A stretch of 32,010 bases of DNA. Source: Elusimicrobiota bacterium (GTDB taxonomy: Bacteria > Elusimicrobiota > Elusimicrobia > Elusimicrobiales > UBA9959). The translations under genes were made by a program, and so were the position numbers. A model generated the notes under the pieces. It ran no database searches. It worked only from the letters and a program-made list of their open reading frames with translations, and was not told the origin of the DNA. Positions 20,945 to 28,146 of the stretch are shown here, one piece after another (the stretch's first letter is position 1; every line of letters begins with the position of its first letter). The stretch lies in NCBI GenBank assembly GCA_026388125.1, contig JAPLKJ010000237.1:1-32010 (forward strand), given 5' to 3'.

Positions 20945-20950
20945 TAGAAT
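20945..20950 (+). promoter_or_regulatory. -10-like box TAGAAT of the DUF2157-like operon
   Basis: TAGAAT lies 44 nt before the ATG at 20995. The predicted leader carries GAGGGGAGA, so this is an SD-led mRNA. Confidence 0.5.
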
Positions 20951-20994
20951 AAGGGGAATAAAAAGAAGTTAAAAAGGGGAAGAGGGGAGACGCT

Positions 20995-21987
20995 ATGGCT
21001 GACAGGCAGACAAAAGAATTTATGCAGAGCGAGGCGGCGACCTGGCTGGCGGACGGGGTTATCGACCAGGCCACCCACGACACGCTGCGCCAGCGGTACG
21101 CTTTCACCTCGTTCGGTTTCGCCGGGATTATAAAGTACATAGGCATCATGGGCGGGCTGCTTACCTTCTTCGGCATAGTTGGGGGCATCACGGCTATGAC
21201 GCGCTCCCTGGCCTTCAGCGCACTGGTTAGCGGGGGCATAGGCTGCGCGGCCGTTATATTCGGGCTGCGCCTGGCGGAGGACCTGCAGGAGCAGTATTCA
21301 ACCTCCTCCAAGATCATAGTTACGCTGGGTATTTTCATGGTCTGCAGCGCGGTCGGCATGCTCTGCACCTCCATGGGAATAAAAGACATGGCCGCGCTGC
21401 ACGCCACCATGGTGATCTGCCTGCCCGTCGCCTTCTACCTGGCCTACAGAAGCCGCAACACCTACCTGCTGCTGCTGGGCGTGCTTTCGCTTTTCCACTG
21501 GGTAGGCTCCTGGGACGGCATGCTTGGCCGCTCCACTTACGCGTTCAGCGTTCAGGACCCGCGCCTGATGTGGCCGGCGGCCCTGGGCGCTGTGGCCATA
21601 GGCGTTTACCATGAGCTGTTCCTTTACCCGCAGACCGGCCGCTTTTACAAGGTGTGGCAGACCGTCGGGCTTATCTACTTCAACCTGTCCCTGCTTATCC
21701 TGTCCTCCCTTTCGGGCAGCAGCGGCTACGCGCTGGACTGGGTGGTGCTGTTCACCCTGGGCTGCATAGCGCAGATAGTGGCCGCCGACCGCCTGCAGAA
21801 CGGGCTGCTGCGCGGCTTCGGCATAACTTTCCTCGCTATCGATATTTTTACGCGCTTTCACGAATTATTCTGGAACTCCATGCAGGTGGGCACTTTCCTG
21901 CTGGCCGGCGGGGCCGGGCTGCTGGTGTTCAGCGCGGCGCTGCATTATTATCTTAAATACGCCGTGGCCGTGGGGAGGGAATCATGA
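20995..21987 (+). CDS. DUF2157-like polytopic membrane protein
   Basis: 330 residues. The N-terminal 45 residues are soluble and helical (EAATWLADGVIDQATHDTLRQRY), resembling the W-x-x-x-G-x-I...Y motif that opens DUF2157 proteins. About nine to ten membrane segments follow, from residue 45 to the end. The function is unknown. Its stop overlaps the start of the next gene (ATGA), so the two are translationally coupled and probably form one complex. GAGGGGAGA is the ribosome site. Confidence 0.7.
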   Translation: MADRQTKEFMQSEAATWLADGVIDQATHDTLRQRYAFTSFGFAGIIKYIGIMGGLLTFFGIVGGITAMTRSLAFSALVSGGIGCAAVIFGLRLAEDLQEQYSTSSKIIVTLGIFMVCSAVGMLCTSMGIKDMAALHATMVICLPVAFYLAYRSRNTYLLLLGVLSLFHWVGSWDGMLGRSTYAFSVQDPRLMWPAALGAVAIGVYHELFLYPQTGRFYKVWQTVGLIYFNLSLLILSSLSGSSGYALDWVVLFTLGCIAQIVAADRLQNGLLRGFGITFLAIDIFTRFHELFWNSMQVGTFLLAGGAGLLVFSAALHYYLKYAVAVGRES

Positions 21988-23054
21988 GCGCCGGACTGGA
22001 GCTGCACGGGAAGCTGCACGCCGAGCTGGACAAGCTGGGGGTAATGCAGGTGCTTACCTGGGAACAGGTGGCCGCCCTGAAGCTGCGCTACCCGGTAGCC
22101 CCGCAGGACGCGGGATTCCTTGTGCGTGTCTTTGTAGCGCTGGGTGTTGTGTCGGTGATAGCCGGCGCTGGCGTGAGGATGCAGGACCAGCTGCTGGTTC
22201 TGTGGCATTACCTCAAGGAATATATCGATTGGCGGCTGGCCGCGGAATTCTCGCTGCTGCTGGCCTCCGTTGCTTTTGTGCTGGAAGGCCGTAAACTGAA
22301 GAGCAGCCGGCCCCGGCCGCTATGGGGGGAGCTCTGCGAACTGGCCGGCGCGGGCACGCTGCAGTGGCTGACCGTGGTACTGGCGAAGCATTACTCCACA
22401 GGCAGCCAGAATTGGCCGGCCCTGCTGGGGATGGACGCGGGGTTATTGCTGCTGCTGGCCTACGCGCTGGGCAACCGGCTTATACTTTGGTACGCGCTGG
22501 CTGATTTCTTCTTTTACTTCGGCGCCGAAACCGGCTATGTTTCCGGCTGGGGCGCGTATTACCTGGGCATGACCTACCCCGTGCGGTTCCTGGGGATAGG
22601 GCTGCTCACGCTGGGCGCGGCCTGGGCGCACGGCATGGTGGTGCGCGGGCGGCTGGCCAATTTCAGCCGGGTCTACGCCCATTACGGCCTGCTGCTGGTG
22701 AACCTTTCGCTCTGGTTCCTGGCGCTGTTCGGCTATTTTGAGAACGGCCACGTGCGCTGGGAGGGTACTACGGGGGAAAGGCTGGCTTTCAGCTGCCTGT
22801 GGGCCATAGTTTCCGCCTCCGCGCTGCTGGCCGGCGCTAAGTCCGGGCTGCGCCTGCTGCGTGGCTACGGGCTGACGTTCCTGATAATCAACGTTTATAC
22901 TTTTTACTTCCAGTTCATTGTGGCGAACAGCCCCGCGGCCGGGTTCATTCACCTGCTGGTAACCGGCGGCAGCCTGCTCTGGCTGGGGCTGCACATGGAA
23001 AAGCTGAAAAGCGTTGCGATGCCGGGCGATAAAGAAGGGGCCGGGGAGAACTGA
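21984..23054 (+). CDS. DUF2157/DUF4401-like polytopic membrane protein, partner of the upstream gene
   Basis: 356 residues. It has a soluble N-terminus (LHAELDKLGVMQVLTWEQVAALK) and then about ten hydrophobic segments. Its layout parallels the upstream protein, including a late GLTFLIINVYTFYFQFI segment that corresponds to GITFLAIDIFTRFHELF there. The two are therefore distant paralogs. The start overlaps the upstream stop by 4 nt. The arrangement recalls adjacent DUF2157 and DUF4401 genes in other bacteria, but the specific match is not certain. Function unknown. Confidence 0.65.
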   Translation: MSAGLELHGKLHAELDKLGVMQVLTWEQVAALKLRYPVAPQDAGFLVRVFVALGVVSVIAGAGVRMQDQLLVLWHYLKEYIDWRLAAEFSLLLASVAFVLEGRKLKSSRPRPLWGELCELAGAGTLQWLTVVLAKHYSTGSQNWPALLGMDAGLLLLLAYALGNRLILWYALADFFFYFGAETGYVSGWGAYYLGMTYPVRFLGIGLLTLGAAWAHGMVVRGRLANFSRVYAHYGLLLVNLSLWFLALFGYFENGHVRWEGTTGERLAFSCLWAIVSASALLAGAKSGLRLLRGYGLTFLIINVYTFYFQFIVANSPAAGFIHLLVTGGSLLWLGLHMEKLKSVAMPGDKEGAGEN

Positions 23055-23056
23055 CA

Positions 23057-23118
23057 ATGGGGGACGCTGCACGATAACTCGATAATCAGAAATGAGCGAG
23101 TTATCGTGTAGCGTCCCC
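23057..23118. repeat. Palindromic repeat GGGGACGCTGCACGATAACT, complete copy
   Basis: The left arm GGGGACGCTGCACGATAACT CG and right arm CGAGTTATCGTGTAGCGTCCCC are complementary except for a single change. They surround ATAATCAGAAATGAG. It sits 3 nt after the second DUF2157-like gene and could act as a transcript 3' end. Confidence 0.8.
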
Positions 23119-23137
23119 AAGTTTACAAGGAAAGATC

Positions 23138-23845
23138 ATGAACGATAGAATAAAAAATACAGTTGCTTGCGGCTGCGGGCTCATCTTCCTGCTTTTACTG
23201 ATCTCCGCTTTGCTGCCGGCGGACCTTTCTGCCCGTGCCGGCGGCGGAGGGGGAGGCGGCGGGGGCGGGGGCGGTATCCTGGGAATTATCCTCTACCCGT
23301 TCATCTTGATCTATATCGGCATTCTGCATTTCAAGATCTACCGGAAGAATAAGGAAGCCGCGGCCCTCATAGAAAAGGCTGCCGGCACCGACAGCGGCTG
23401 GAGAATGGAAAGCCTGAAACAACGGATAGAGGAATGCTTCTACAGGGTGCAGGAAGCCTGGACGGAAAGGAACCAGGACCTGGCCAAGGGTTTCATGAGC
23501 CGGCGCCTGTACCAGAAACATCGGGAGCAAACCAACAAGATGATAAGGGACGGGGAAAAGAACATCCTGAAAAACGTTGAGCTCCTCGGGGCCAGGATCG
23601 TCGAGGCTATAGATTACACGGATAATTCGAAAGATCTTTTCTGGGTCTATATCAGGGGCTCGATGATAGATTACACGGTTACGGAGCCCGAAGGAACAGT
23701 GATAGATGGGAATCCAGATGAAAACGGGAAATTCGGCGAGCTGTGGAAGTTCACACGCGAAGACGGCCGCTGGGTGCTTGACGAGATAGACTCGGACGTC
23801 AGCCTTGAAGACCTGGATGGCTTCAGGTCCCGCAGGGAGGAATGA
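23138..23845 (+). CDS. Tim44-like domain membrane protein
   Basis: 235 residues. A hydrophobic N-terminal signal or anchor (residues 9-30) is followed by a run of about 12 glycines (35-46), a second membrane segment (ILGIILYPFILIYIGILHF, 47-65) and a soluble domain of about 150 residues. The layout (signal, Gly-rich linker, TM, alpha-beta domain with FYRVQEAWTERNQDLAKGFM and VEAIDYTDNSKDLFWVYIRG, then LWKFTREDGRWVLDEI) matches bacterial Tim44-like proteins, whose role is poorly known. AAGGAAAG precedes the ATG. The glycine tract is coded by a GGC/GGG-rich run prone to slippage. Confidence 0.75.
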   Translation: MNDRIKNTVACGCGLIFLLLLISALLPADLSARAGGGGGGGGGGGGILGIILYPFILIYIGILHFKIYRKNKEAAALIEKAAGTDSGWRMESLKQRIEECFYRVQEAWTERNQDLAKGFMSRRLYQKHREQTNKMIRDGEKNILKNVELLGARIVEAIDYTDNSKDLFWVYIRGSMIDYTVTEPEGTVIDGNPDENGKFGELWKFTREDGRWVLDEIDSDVSLEDLDGFRSRREE

Positions 23846-23884
23846 GCGGGGGCGCTGCGCGATCCAGGGAAGAACGGATAACCT

Positions 23885-24667
23885 ATGAAGTTCGGGATGT
23901 ATTCATTTTTCGGGTATGTGCTCCCGCTGGAGGAACGGCTGCGGCTGATCCGGGAAGCGGGCTTTGATTTCACCGCGCTTTGGTGGGGTGAGGAAGAGCC
24001 CGATATCCGGGCGGGGCGCAAACACGAGCTCCCGCGGCTGGCGCGCGACCTCGGGCTGGCGGTAGACAATATCCATGTGCCGTTCGAAACTTGCAACCGG
24101 CTCTGGAGCCCGGATAAAGCTGAGCGCGAGGCGTGGGTAAACGACAACCTCGGCTGGGTGGAGGACTGCGCCAGGGCCGAAGTGGAGATCTTAGTGATGC
24201 ATCCTACCCACGGGAAGGATTTTCTTCCTCCCGGAGAGGACGGGTTGGAGGCCTTTGCCCGCGTGCTGGCGGCGGCGGAGCGCAGCAAGGTGCGGCTGGC
24301 CGTTGAAAATACCCGCGGAGAGCTTCACCTGGATAAATTGCTGGAGCGTTTCAGCTCGCCGTTCCTCGGGCTTTGTTATGACAGTTCGCATGCCAGGATA
24401 GTCAGCCCGGCGCCCCTGGCCCTTCTGGAGCGCCACGGCGGCCGGCTCCTTACTACTCATCTGTCGGACAATGACGGTGAAGCCGACCGGCACTGGCCGC
24501 CCGGGGAAGGCGTGGTGGATTGGCGCGGCCTTGCGGCCGAGCCTGCTTTCCGCCGGCTGGGCGCGGTGATGCTGGAAGTGCTCGGTCCCCGCAACGAACC
24601 CTGGCCGGCTCCGGAAACCTTCCTGCGCGATATGCGCCGCCGGCTCCAGGGGCTATGGGGCATATAA
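23885..24667 (+). CDS. Sugar phosphate isomerase/epimerase-like TIM-barrel protein
   Basis: A 260-residue protein of the xylose isomerase-like / AP endonuclease 2 superfamily. The barrel begins MKFGMYSFFGYVLPLEERLRLIREAGFD. Candidate metal ligands follow the family order: His in NIHVPFE, Glu in LAVENTRG, Asp/His in CYDSSHAR, His/Asp in THLSDNDGEADRH and Glu in VMLEVLG. Members isomerise or epimerise sugars or inositols, or cleave abasic DNA; the sequence does not decide between these. The gene starts 40 nt after the Tim44-like gene with only a degraded repeat (GGGGGCGCTGCGCGATCC) between them, so it may be cotranscribed. Confidence 0.75.
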   Translation: MKFGMYSFFGYVLPLEERLRLIREAGFDFTALWWGEEEPDIRAGRKHELPRLARDLGLAVDNIHVPFETCNRLWSPDKAEREAWVNDNLGWVEDCARAEVEILVMHPTHGKDFLPPGEDGLEAFARVLAAAERSKVRLAVENTRGELHLDKLLERFSSPFLGLCYDSSHARIVSPAPLALLERHGGRLLTTHLSDNDGEADRHWPPGEGVVDWRGLAAEPAFRRLGAVMLEVLGPRNEPWPAPETFLRDMRRRLQGLWGI

Positions 24668-24718
24668 TCCGCTAATCATAAACAATCGAGTTATTGATTC
24701 CGCTGAAAAACCCCCTGT

Positions 24719-24913
24719 CTACTTTTTATTTTGTTCTTTAAGATTCGGCCGGAGCAGGTGCAGTTGCTTGCGAGAATCCAGTTCCCACTGAACTTCTTCA
24801 CCCTGTTCCATATTGATGGCGGCAGCCAGCGCCATCGGAATGGCGACAAAGAGTCTGACAGGGCGGCCTTTGCTTTTAATGACTTGCACTTTGATCGGGT
24901 AGGTGATTTGCAT
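24719..24913 (-). CDS. AbrB/MazE/SpoVT-type DNA-binding protein carried by the IS
   Basis: A 64-residue protein. VQVIKSKGRPVRLFVAIPMA then LAAAINMEQGEEVQWELDSR shows the swapped-hairpin AbrB fold: a beta strand, the P-x-x-x-x-x-x-x-I helix and a G-E/D-x-V strand. Such domains dimerise and bind palindromic DNA. The gene diverges from the transposase; between them lies a perfect 20-bp palindrome (24922-24941) next to a TATAAT. A role in repressing transposase expression is an attractive inference. A 3' part of the same gene is at positions 1-84, so the gene belongs to the element. Confidence 0.75.
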   Translation of the reverse strand: MQITYPIKVQVIKSKGRPVRLFVAIPMALAAAINMEQGEEVQWELDSRKQLHLLRPNLKEQNKK

Positions 24914-24921
24914 ATATTATA

Positions 24922-24941
24922 GGCTATTATATATAATAGCC
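24922..24941. promoter_or_regulatory. Perfect palindrome in the IS divergent promoter region (operator candidate)
   Basis: GGCTATTATATATAATAGCC is a perfect 20-bp palindrome. It lies 9 bp from the AbrB-like start and 38 bp from the transposase start, overlapping or touching TATAAT-like hexamers on both strands. Confidence 0.6.
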
Positions 24942-24978
24942 CTTGTCAAGTATAGACCACAGCCTCTAAACCTATAAT

Positions 24979-26634
24979 ATGAGCCTACCAAAATTAAACT
25001 TACAACGCACATTCTTCGAGCCAGAAATTCTGTTCCCCGGCCTTGGCAAAGCGCCCGGCGCCGAGCGGTTCAGCTTTTTTGCAGAACACATTCTGCCCGA
25101 GCTTCGCAAACAGCGCCCGGCGCTGGAGCGCATGTATTGCGCGGACAACGGTCGGCCCGCCGAGGAGCCGGTGCGGATGCTGGCGGCGCTAGTCCTGCAG
25201 TTCATGGAGCGTATGCCCGACCGGCAGGCGGCGGAGGCATGCAGTTTTGACCTGCGCTGGAAACTGGCGTTGGGAATGGAGGCTGATGAGCCGGCGTTCC
25301 ACCCTACGAGTTTAGTTAAGTTTCGAGAGCGGCTGCTGGCGCATGGTCTGGAGCAGCTTGGCTTTGAGGCCGTATTGGAGCAGATGAGTGCGGCCGGGTA
25401 TTTGCCCAAGCGCACGCGGCAGCGCCTAGATTCCACACACATAATAGGTCTGGTGAGCCATATGACCAGACTTGATTGTGTGCGCGAGACGCTGCGCCTG
25501 GCGCTGGAGGATTTGGCGCAGATCGAGAACTTGCCCCGGCCTGCGGCCTGGGCGCTATGGTGGGAACGTTACGTCGAAAGTCGCATAGACTACAAAAGTT
25601 CCGGTGATATTCTGCGTCTGAAAATGAGCCAGGCGGGTTTGGATGCGCGGGACGTACTGAACTGGGTGAACGGATTGCCGCCGGAGATACGGCAGGGCGA
25701 AGCGGTGCGGCTTTTGCAGCGGGTTTTTGATGAGAACTTTGAAACACGTCACGACGGGACAGTGGAGCAATCGCGTGCGCGGCCTGCGGGTGCTGTTCAG
25801 AACCCGCACAATCCTGACGCCCAGTGGAGCTACAAATCCACGATGAAGAACAAAGAGTGGGTAGGCCACAAAGTGCAGGTGGCGGAAACGGTTGAAGCAG
25901 CGCCGCGCAGCACTGGTGAGCCGACAAAGAACGTGATAACAGCCATAGTAACACAGAGCGCGCCCGAGAGCGAGAAGGCAGGTATGGCCGCGGTGTTAAA
26001 AGAGCAGCGGCAGTTGGGTTTAGAGAAGCCTGAAGTAATTTATGCGGACGCGGGGTATGTGTCAGGGCCAAGCATGGCCAAAGCCAGTGCGGAGGGTTTT
26101 ACGTTGATGGGCCCGGCGCTGCCTTCGGCTAAGCGTGGCGTGTATCCATCCGAAGCGTTCGAAGTAAATGTCGAGCGGCGCTCGGCGGTCTGCCCGGCGG
26201 GCAAGACCAGCACGCAATGCGCGCGGATGAAAGCCGCGAAGACCGGCAGGATCACTTACCGGTTTGAATGGGTCGGCTGCTGTGACGGTTGTAATTTAAA
26301 GGCGGAGTGTCTTCATAAAGGTGAACGGGGCCGGATGCTGCGTGTAAACGAACATCACACATTTTCACAGACCCGCTGGCAATTGATGCGCACGGCGGAG
26401 TTTAAGAAAGATATGCACCACCGCAACGGGATCGAAGGGACACACAGTGAGTTGGTACGGGGGTATGGATTACGCAAGGCACGGTATCGCGGGGAAAAGA
26501 AGGTCCGGCTGCAAAACTATTTGATTGGTGCGGCCTGCAACATAAAACGCTGGTGCCGGCGTGTTACCTGGGAGGCGAAGCAGGCCATGGTCGGGATTGA
26601 AAGTATAGCAAAGCCAATGGCGGTGCCAGCTTAA
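24979..26634 (+). CDS. IS1182-family DDE transposase
   Basis: A 551-residue transposase. The N-terminal DUF772-type domain (residues 20-140) includes PAEEPVRMLAALVLQFMERM and HPTSLVKFRERLL. The RNase-H-like catalytic core has Asp151 (RLDSTHIIG), Asp357 (VIYADAGYVSG) and Glu486 (NGIEGTHSELVRGYGLRKAR), consistent with a DDE triad. A Cys cluster (VCPAG...CCDGC...AEC, 405-444) is typical of IS1182 and resembles a zinc ribbon. Length and layout are complete and no frameshift is seen. TATAAT directly precedes the ATG (24973-24978), which is too close for a standard promoter, so the true promoter lies further up near the palindrome. Confidence 0.9.
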   Translation: MSLPKLNLQRTFFEPEILFPGLGKAPGAERFSFFAEHILPELRKQRPALERMYCADNGRPAEEPVRMLAALVLQFMERMPDRQAAEACSFDLRWKLALGMEADEPAFHPTSLVKFRERLLAHGLEQLGFEAVLEQMSAAGYLPKRTRQRLDSTHIIGLVSHMTRLDCVRETLRLALEDLAQIENLPRPAAWALWWERYVESRIDYKSSGDILRLKMSQAGLDARDVLNWVNGLPPEIRQGEAVRLLQRVFDENFETRHDGTVEQSRARPAGAVQNPHNPDAQWSYKSTMKNKEWVGHKVQVAETVEAAPRSTGEPTKNVITAIVTQSAPESEKAGMAAVLKEQRQLGLEKPEVIYADAGYVSGPSMAKASAEGFTLMGPALPSAKRGVYPSEAFEVNVERRSAVCPAGKTSTQCARMKAAKTGRITYRFEWVGCCDGCNLKAECLHKGERGRMLRVNEHHTFSQTRWQLMRTAEFKKDMHHRNGIEGTHSELVRGYGLRKARYRGEKKVRLQNYLIGAACNIKRWCRRVTWEAKQAMVGIESIAKPMAVPA

Positions 26635-26781
26635 ACGCTGGTTTTAGCACGTGTTTGCGCGACGAAAAGTGTTTTTATATGAAAAAAACGTAACTGAACG
26701 ATAAAAATATCAGCGGAGCAAAAAATAAAATCTTGTTTTGCGCCCCCGAAAATTAAAACAAGGGGTTTTTCAGCGGAATCA

Positions 26782-26803
26782 TTAAGTCATCAGCGTCCCC
26801 TAT
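26782..26803 (-). repeat. GGGGACGCTGATGACTTAAT repeat, reverse orientation
   Basis: Read on the minus strand this is GGGGACGCTGATGACTTAAT, abutting the right end of the IS. It is the same unit as at 2804 and 28104. Confidence 0.65.
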
Positions 26804-26806
26804 CCC

Positions 26807-27553
26807 CTAAAGCTGCGTAAAGTTATCACTTTCAGCGCGGAGCTCTTTAAGGAATTGTTCCAACTCCGCCTTGCGCGCCGGCAACAGCGCGCGGCCGGCC
26901 GGGGACAATACCCTGGCGGGCACCTTGGCCAGCACATCCTCAAGCCCGGCCGCCATCATCGGCAGCGTAGGAGCAGCTCCGTTGGGATCCGCCAGCGCCA
27001 GGAGGCGCGCCGCGCCTATAGCGCCAAGCCACTCAAGGGCGTCGGCATCGTGCAGGTACAGCGCCTCAGGCCCCTCCGGAGTGCGCTCGTACATATGCGT
27101 GCGCATGGCCCCGCGCACGGCCTCCTGCTTGGCCGCGGGGAAACCGGCGCCGGCCAGCATTTTCGCGGCGCTTGATAGCGCAACCTCCGCATGATCGGCC
27201 TTCGGGTCCGCCCATGGCGCGAACGCACCCATGTCGTGCAGCCACGCCGCGGCGTAAAGCACGTCGTCGTCCAGCTTTACCTTATCCGCCGCAGCCAGCT
27301 TTAGCGCCAGGCTGTAATCACGCGCCGCATGGGAAGCGCCCCAGGCCGGGTGTTTGAAACTGGTCATGGCGAATTCGCGCACGTTGGCGCGCCAGCCCTG
27401 CACGGCGGCGCTGCTGACCATGACCGGTTGCTGCCCGCCGTCCGGTCCCACCGCAAAAGCCGATGTGCCCGCGCCCGCCGCTAGAATTGCCGCCAGTAAC
27501 TCCGACAAAATCCCCGGCCTAAACCGAGAAGCGCAAAAATGCATGTTGGTCAT
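26807..27553 (-). CDS. Exported HD-domain phosphohydrolase-like protein
   Basis: 248 residues. The start is ATG 27553; a TTG further up lies inside the promoter box. The N-terminus has a signal-peptide-like hydrophobic segment (ILSELLAAILAAGAGTSAFA, cleavage near residue 34). The HD-fold metal site follows: His75 (GASHAARDYSLA), His106-Asp107 (AAAWLHDMGAF), His121, His153 (RTHMYE) and Asp169/Asp171 (YLHDADALEWLGAIG). HD enzymes hydrolyse phosphoesters such as nucleotides; most are cytosolic, so the export signal is notable. TATAAT (27565-27560) ends 6 nt before the ATG, predicting a leaderless mRNA. Confidence 0.75.
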   Translation of the reverse strand: MTNMHFCASRFRPGILSELLAAILAAGAGTSAFAVGPDGGQQPVMVSSAAVQGWRANVREFAMTSFKHPAWGASHAARDYSLALKLAAADKVKLDDDVLYAAAWLHDMGAFAPWADPKADHAEVALSSAAKMLAGAGFPAAKQEAVRGAMRTHMYERTPEGPEALYLHDADALEWLGAIGAARLLALADPNGAAPTLPMMAAGLEDVLAKVPARVLSPAGRALLPARKAELEQFLKELRAESDNFTQL

Positions 27554-27559
27554 ATACTG

Positions 27560-27565
27560 ATTATA
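27560..27565 (-). promoter_or_regulatory. -10 box TATAAT, predicted leaderless start
   Basis: On the minus strand TTTGTATAATCAGTATATG: a consensus -10 with a 6-nt gap to the ATG, the same spacing as the TAGAAT genes. Confidence 0.55.
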
Positions 27566-27577
27566 CAAACCCCACTC

Positions 27578-27605
27578 CCAAAACCGCCAGACTACCCCGG
27601 CGGTG
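27578..27605 (-). terminator. Punctuation terminator hairpin in reverse orientation
   Basis: On the minus strand ACCGCCGGGGTAGTCTGGCGGT then TTTGGG. It is a degenerate member of the plus-strand family, again directly upstream of a -10 box and gene start. The T-tail is short. Confidence 0.5.
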
Positions 27606-27613
27606 AGGATATC

Positions 27614-27649
27614 ACACCCGTGATCCCCTCATAATTTTCTCACGGGTGT
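27614..27649. repeat. Perfect 10-bp hairpin ACACCCGTGA/TCACGGGTGT
   Basis: Arms at 27614-27623 and 27640-27649 with a 16-nt loop. There is no U-tract on the plus strand, and on the minus strand ATCC follows. It lies between the truncated ORF6N gene and the reverse terminator. Function unknown. Confidence 0.55.
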
Positions 27650-27725
27650 TGCGCTTAACTACTTCTCCCGCTTCTCTTTAGTTGTGGAACCGAAGGTCTT
27701 TTGCGGCTTCCTTGCAGCAGGCCGC

Positions 27726-28106
27726 TTATTTTCCCGGTTTAAAACCCGGGATTGTTTTAGGACCCGGGTCCGTGTTGGACGGCGGCGTCATTAGCATCCG
27801 TATGGCGTCAAAGACACTCTTGAATTGCGCATCATATTTCTTTTCCAGCTCTTCCAGCTTACGCGATAGTTCCTTATGTGTATTCAGGAGTTCACGTAAT
27901 TTCACGAACGCCCTCATTATCTGAATATTTACCTGTCTGGCACGTTTGCTTTTAAGAACGCTGGAAAGCATCGAAACCCCTTGTTCCATAAAAACACGCG
28001 GCAGATACTTAGAATGTGATCCTCTCTTTAAGATTCCAAATTGGAATCTTAAAGATTTATACTCCGCTGTTGAAAGCTGAAACATAAAATCAGTAGGGAA
28101 GCTGTC
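27726..28106 (-). pseudogene. ORF6N-domain gene lacking its 5' end
   Basis: The translation [20 protein letters not shown] then [20 protein letters not shown] and [20 protein letters not shown] aligns with residues of about 47-173 of the intact ORF6N protein at 28836-29357, down to the shared C-terminus GFKPGK. The first 45 or so residues are missing: homology stops at GACAGC (28106), exactly where a GGGGACGCTGATGACTTAAT repeat begins. An internal ATG at 28085 could start a 119-residue protein, but no ribosome site is evident. It contains a 31-bp perfect palindrome at 28025-28055. Confidence 0.8.
28025..28055. repeat. 31-bp perfect palindrome inside truncated ORF6N gene
   Basis: A 15-bp arm TCTTTAAGATTCCAA, one central base, and the exact complement TTGGAATCTTAAAGA. 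It occupies the codons for [11 protein letters not shown], the same place as the palindromes in the other two ORF6N copies. Confidence 0.9.
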
Positions 28107-28128
28107 TAGATTAAGTCATCAGCGTCCC
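28107..28128 (-). repeat. GGGGACGCTGATGACTTAAT repeat, reverse orientation
   Basis: The repeat unit abuts the broken 5' end of the truncated ORF6N gene, marking a deletion or insertion joint. Confidence 0.65.
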
Positions 28129-28146
28129 CCGGCGTTCCCTTATCCC

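Larger units (their letters stand above)
24696..26780 (+). mobile_element. Complete IS1182-like insertion sequence (2085 bp)
   Basis: The element is bounded by 19-bp terminal inverted repeats, GATTCCGCTGAAAAACCCC at 24696-24714 and its exact complement at 26762-26780. It contains a divergent AbrB-like gene and a DDE transposase. No clear long target duplication is seen: the flanks read TTATT and ATTAA. Both flanks are pieces of the interspersed repeats (CGAGTTAT on the left, TTAAGTCATCAGCGTCCCC on the right). Partial copies lie at both window edges, and a solo end lies at 5842. Confidence 0.9.

Noticed and set aside
19869-21410. 513-codon open frame on the minus strand
   Set aside because: It runs antisense through the RluA gene, a terminator and the start of the DUF2157-like gene. 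High GC gives long antisense frames, and the sense frames have clear motifs.
27614-27649. Terminator for the truncated ORF6N gene
   Set aside because: The stem is perfect, but no U-rich tail follows in either direction.
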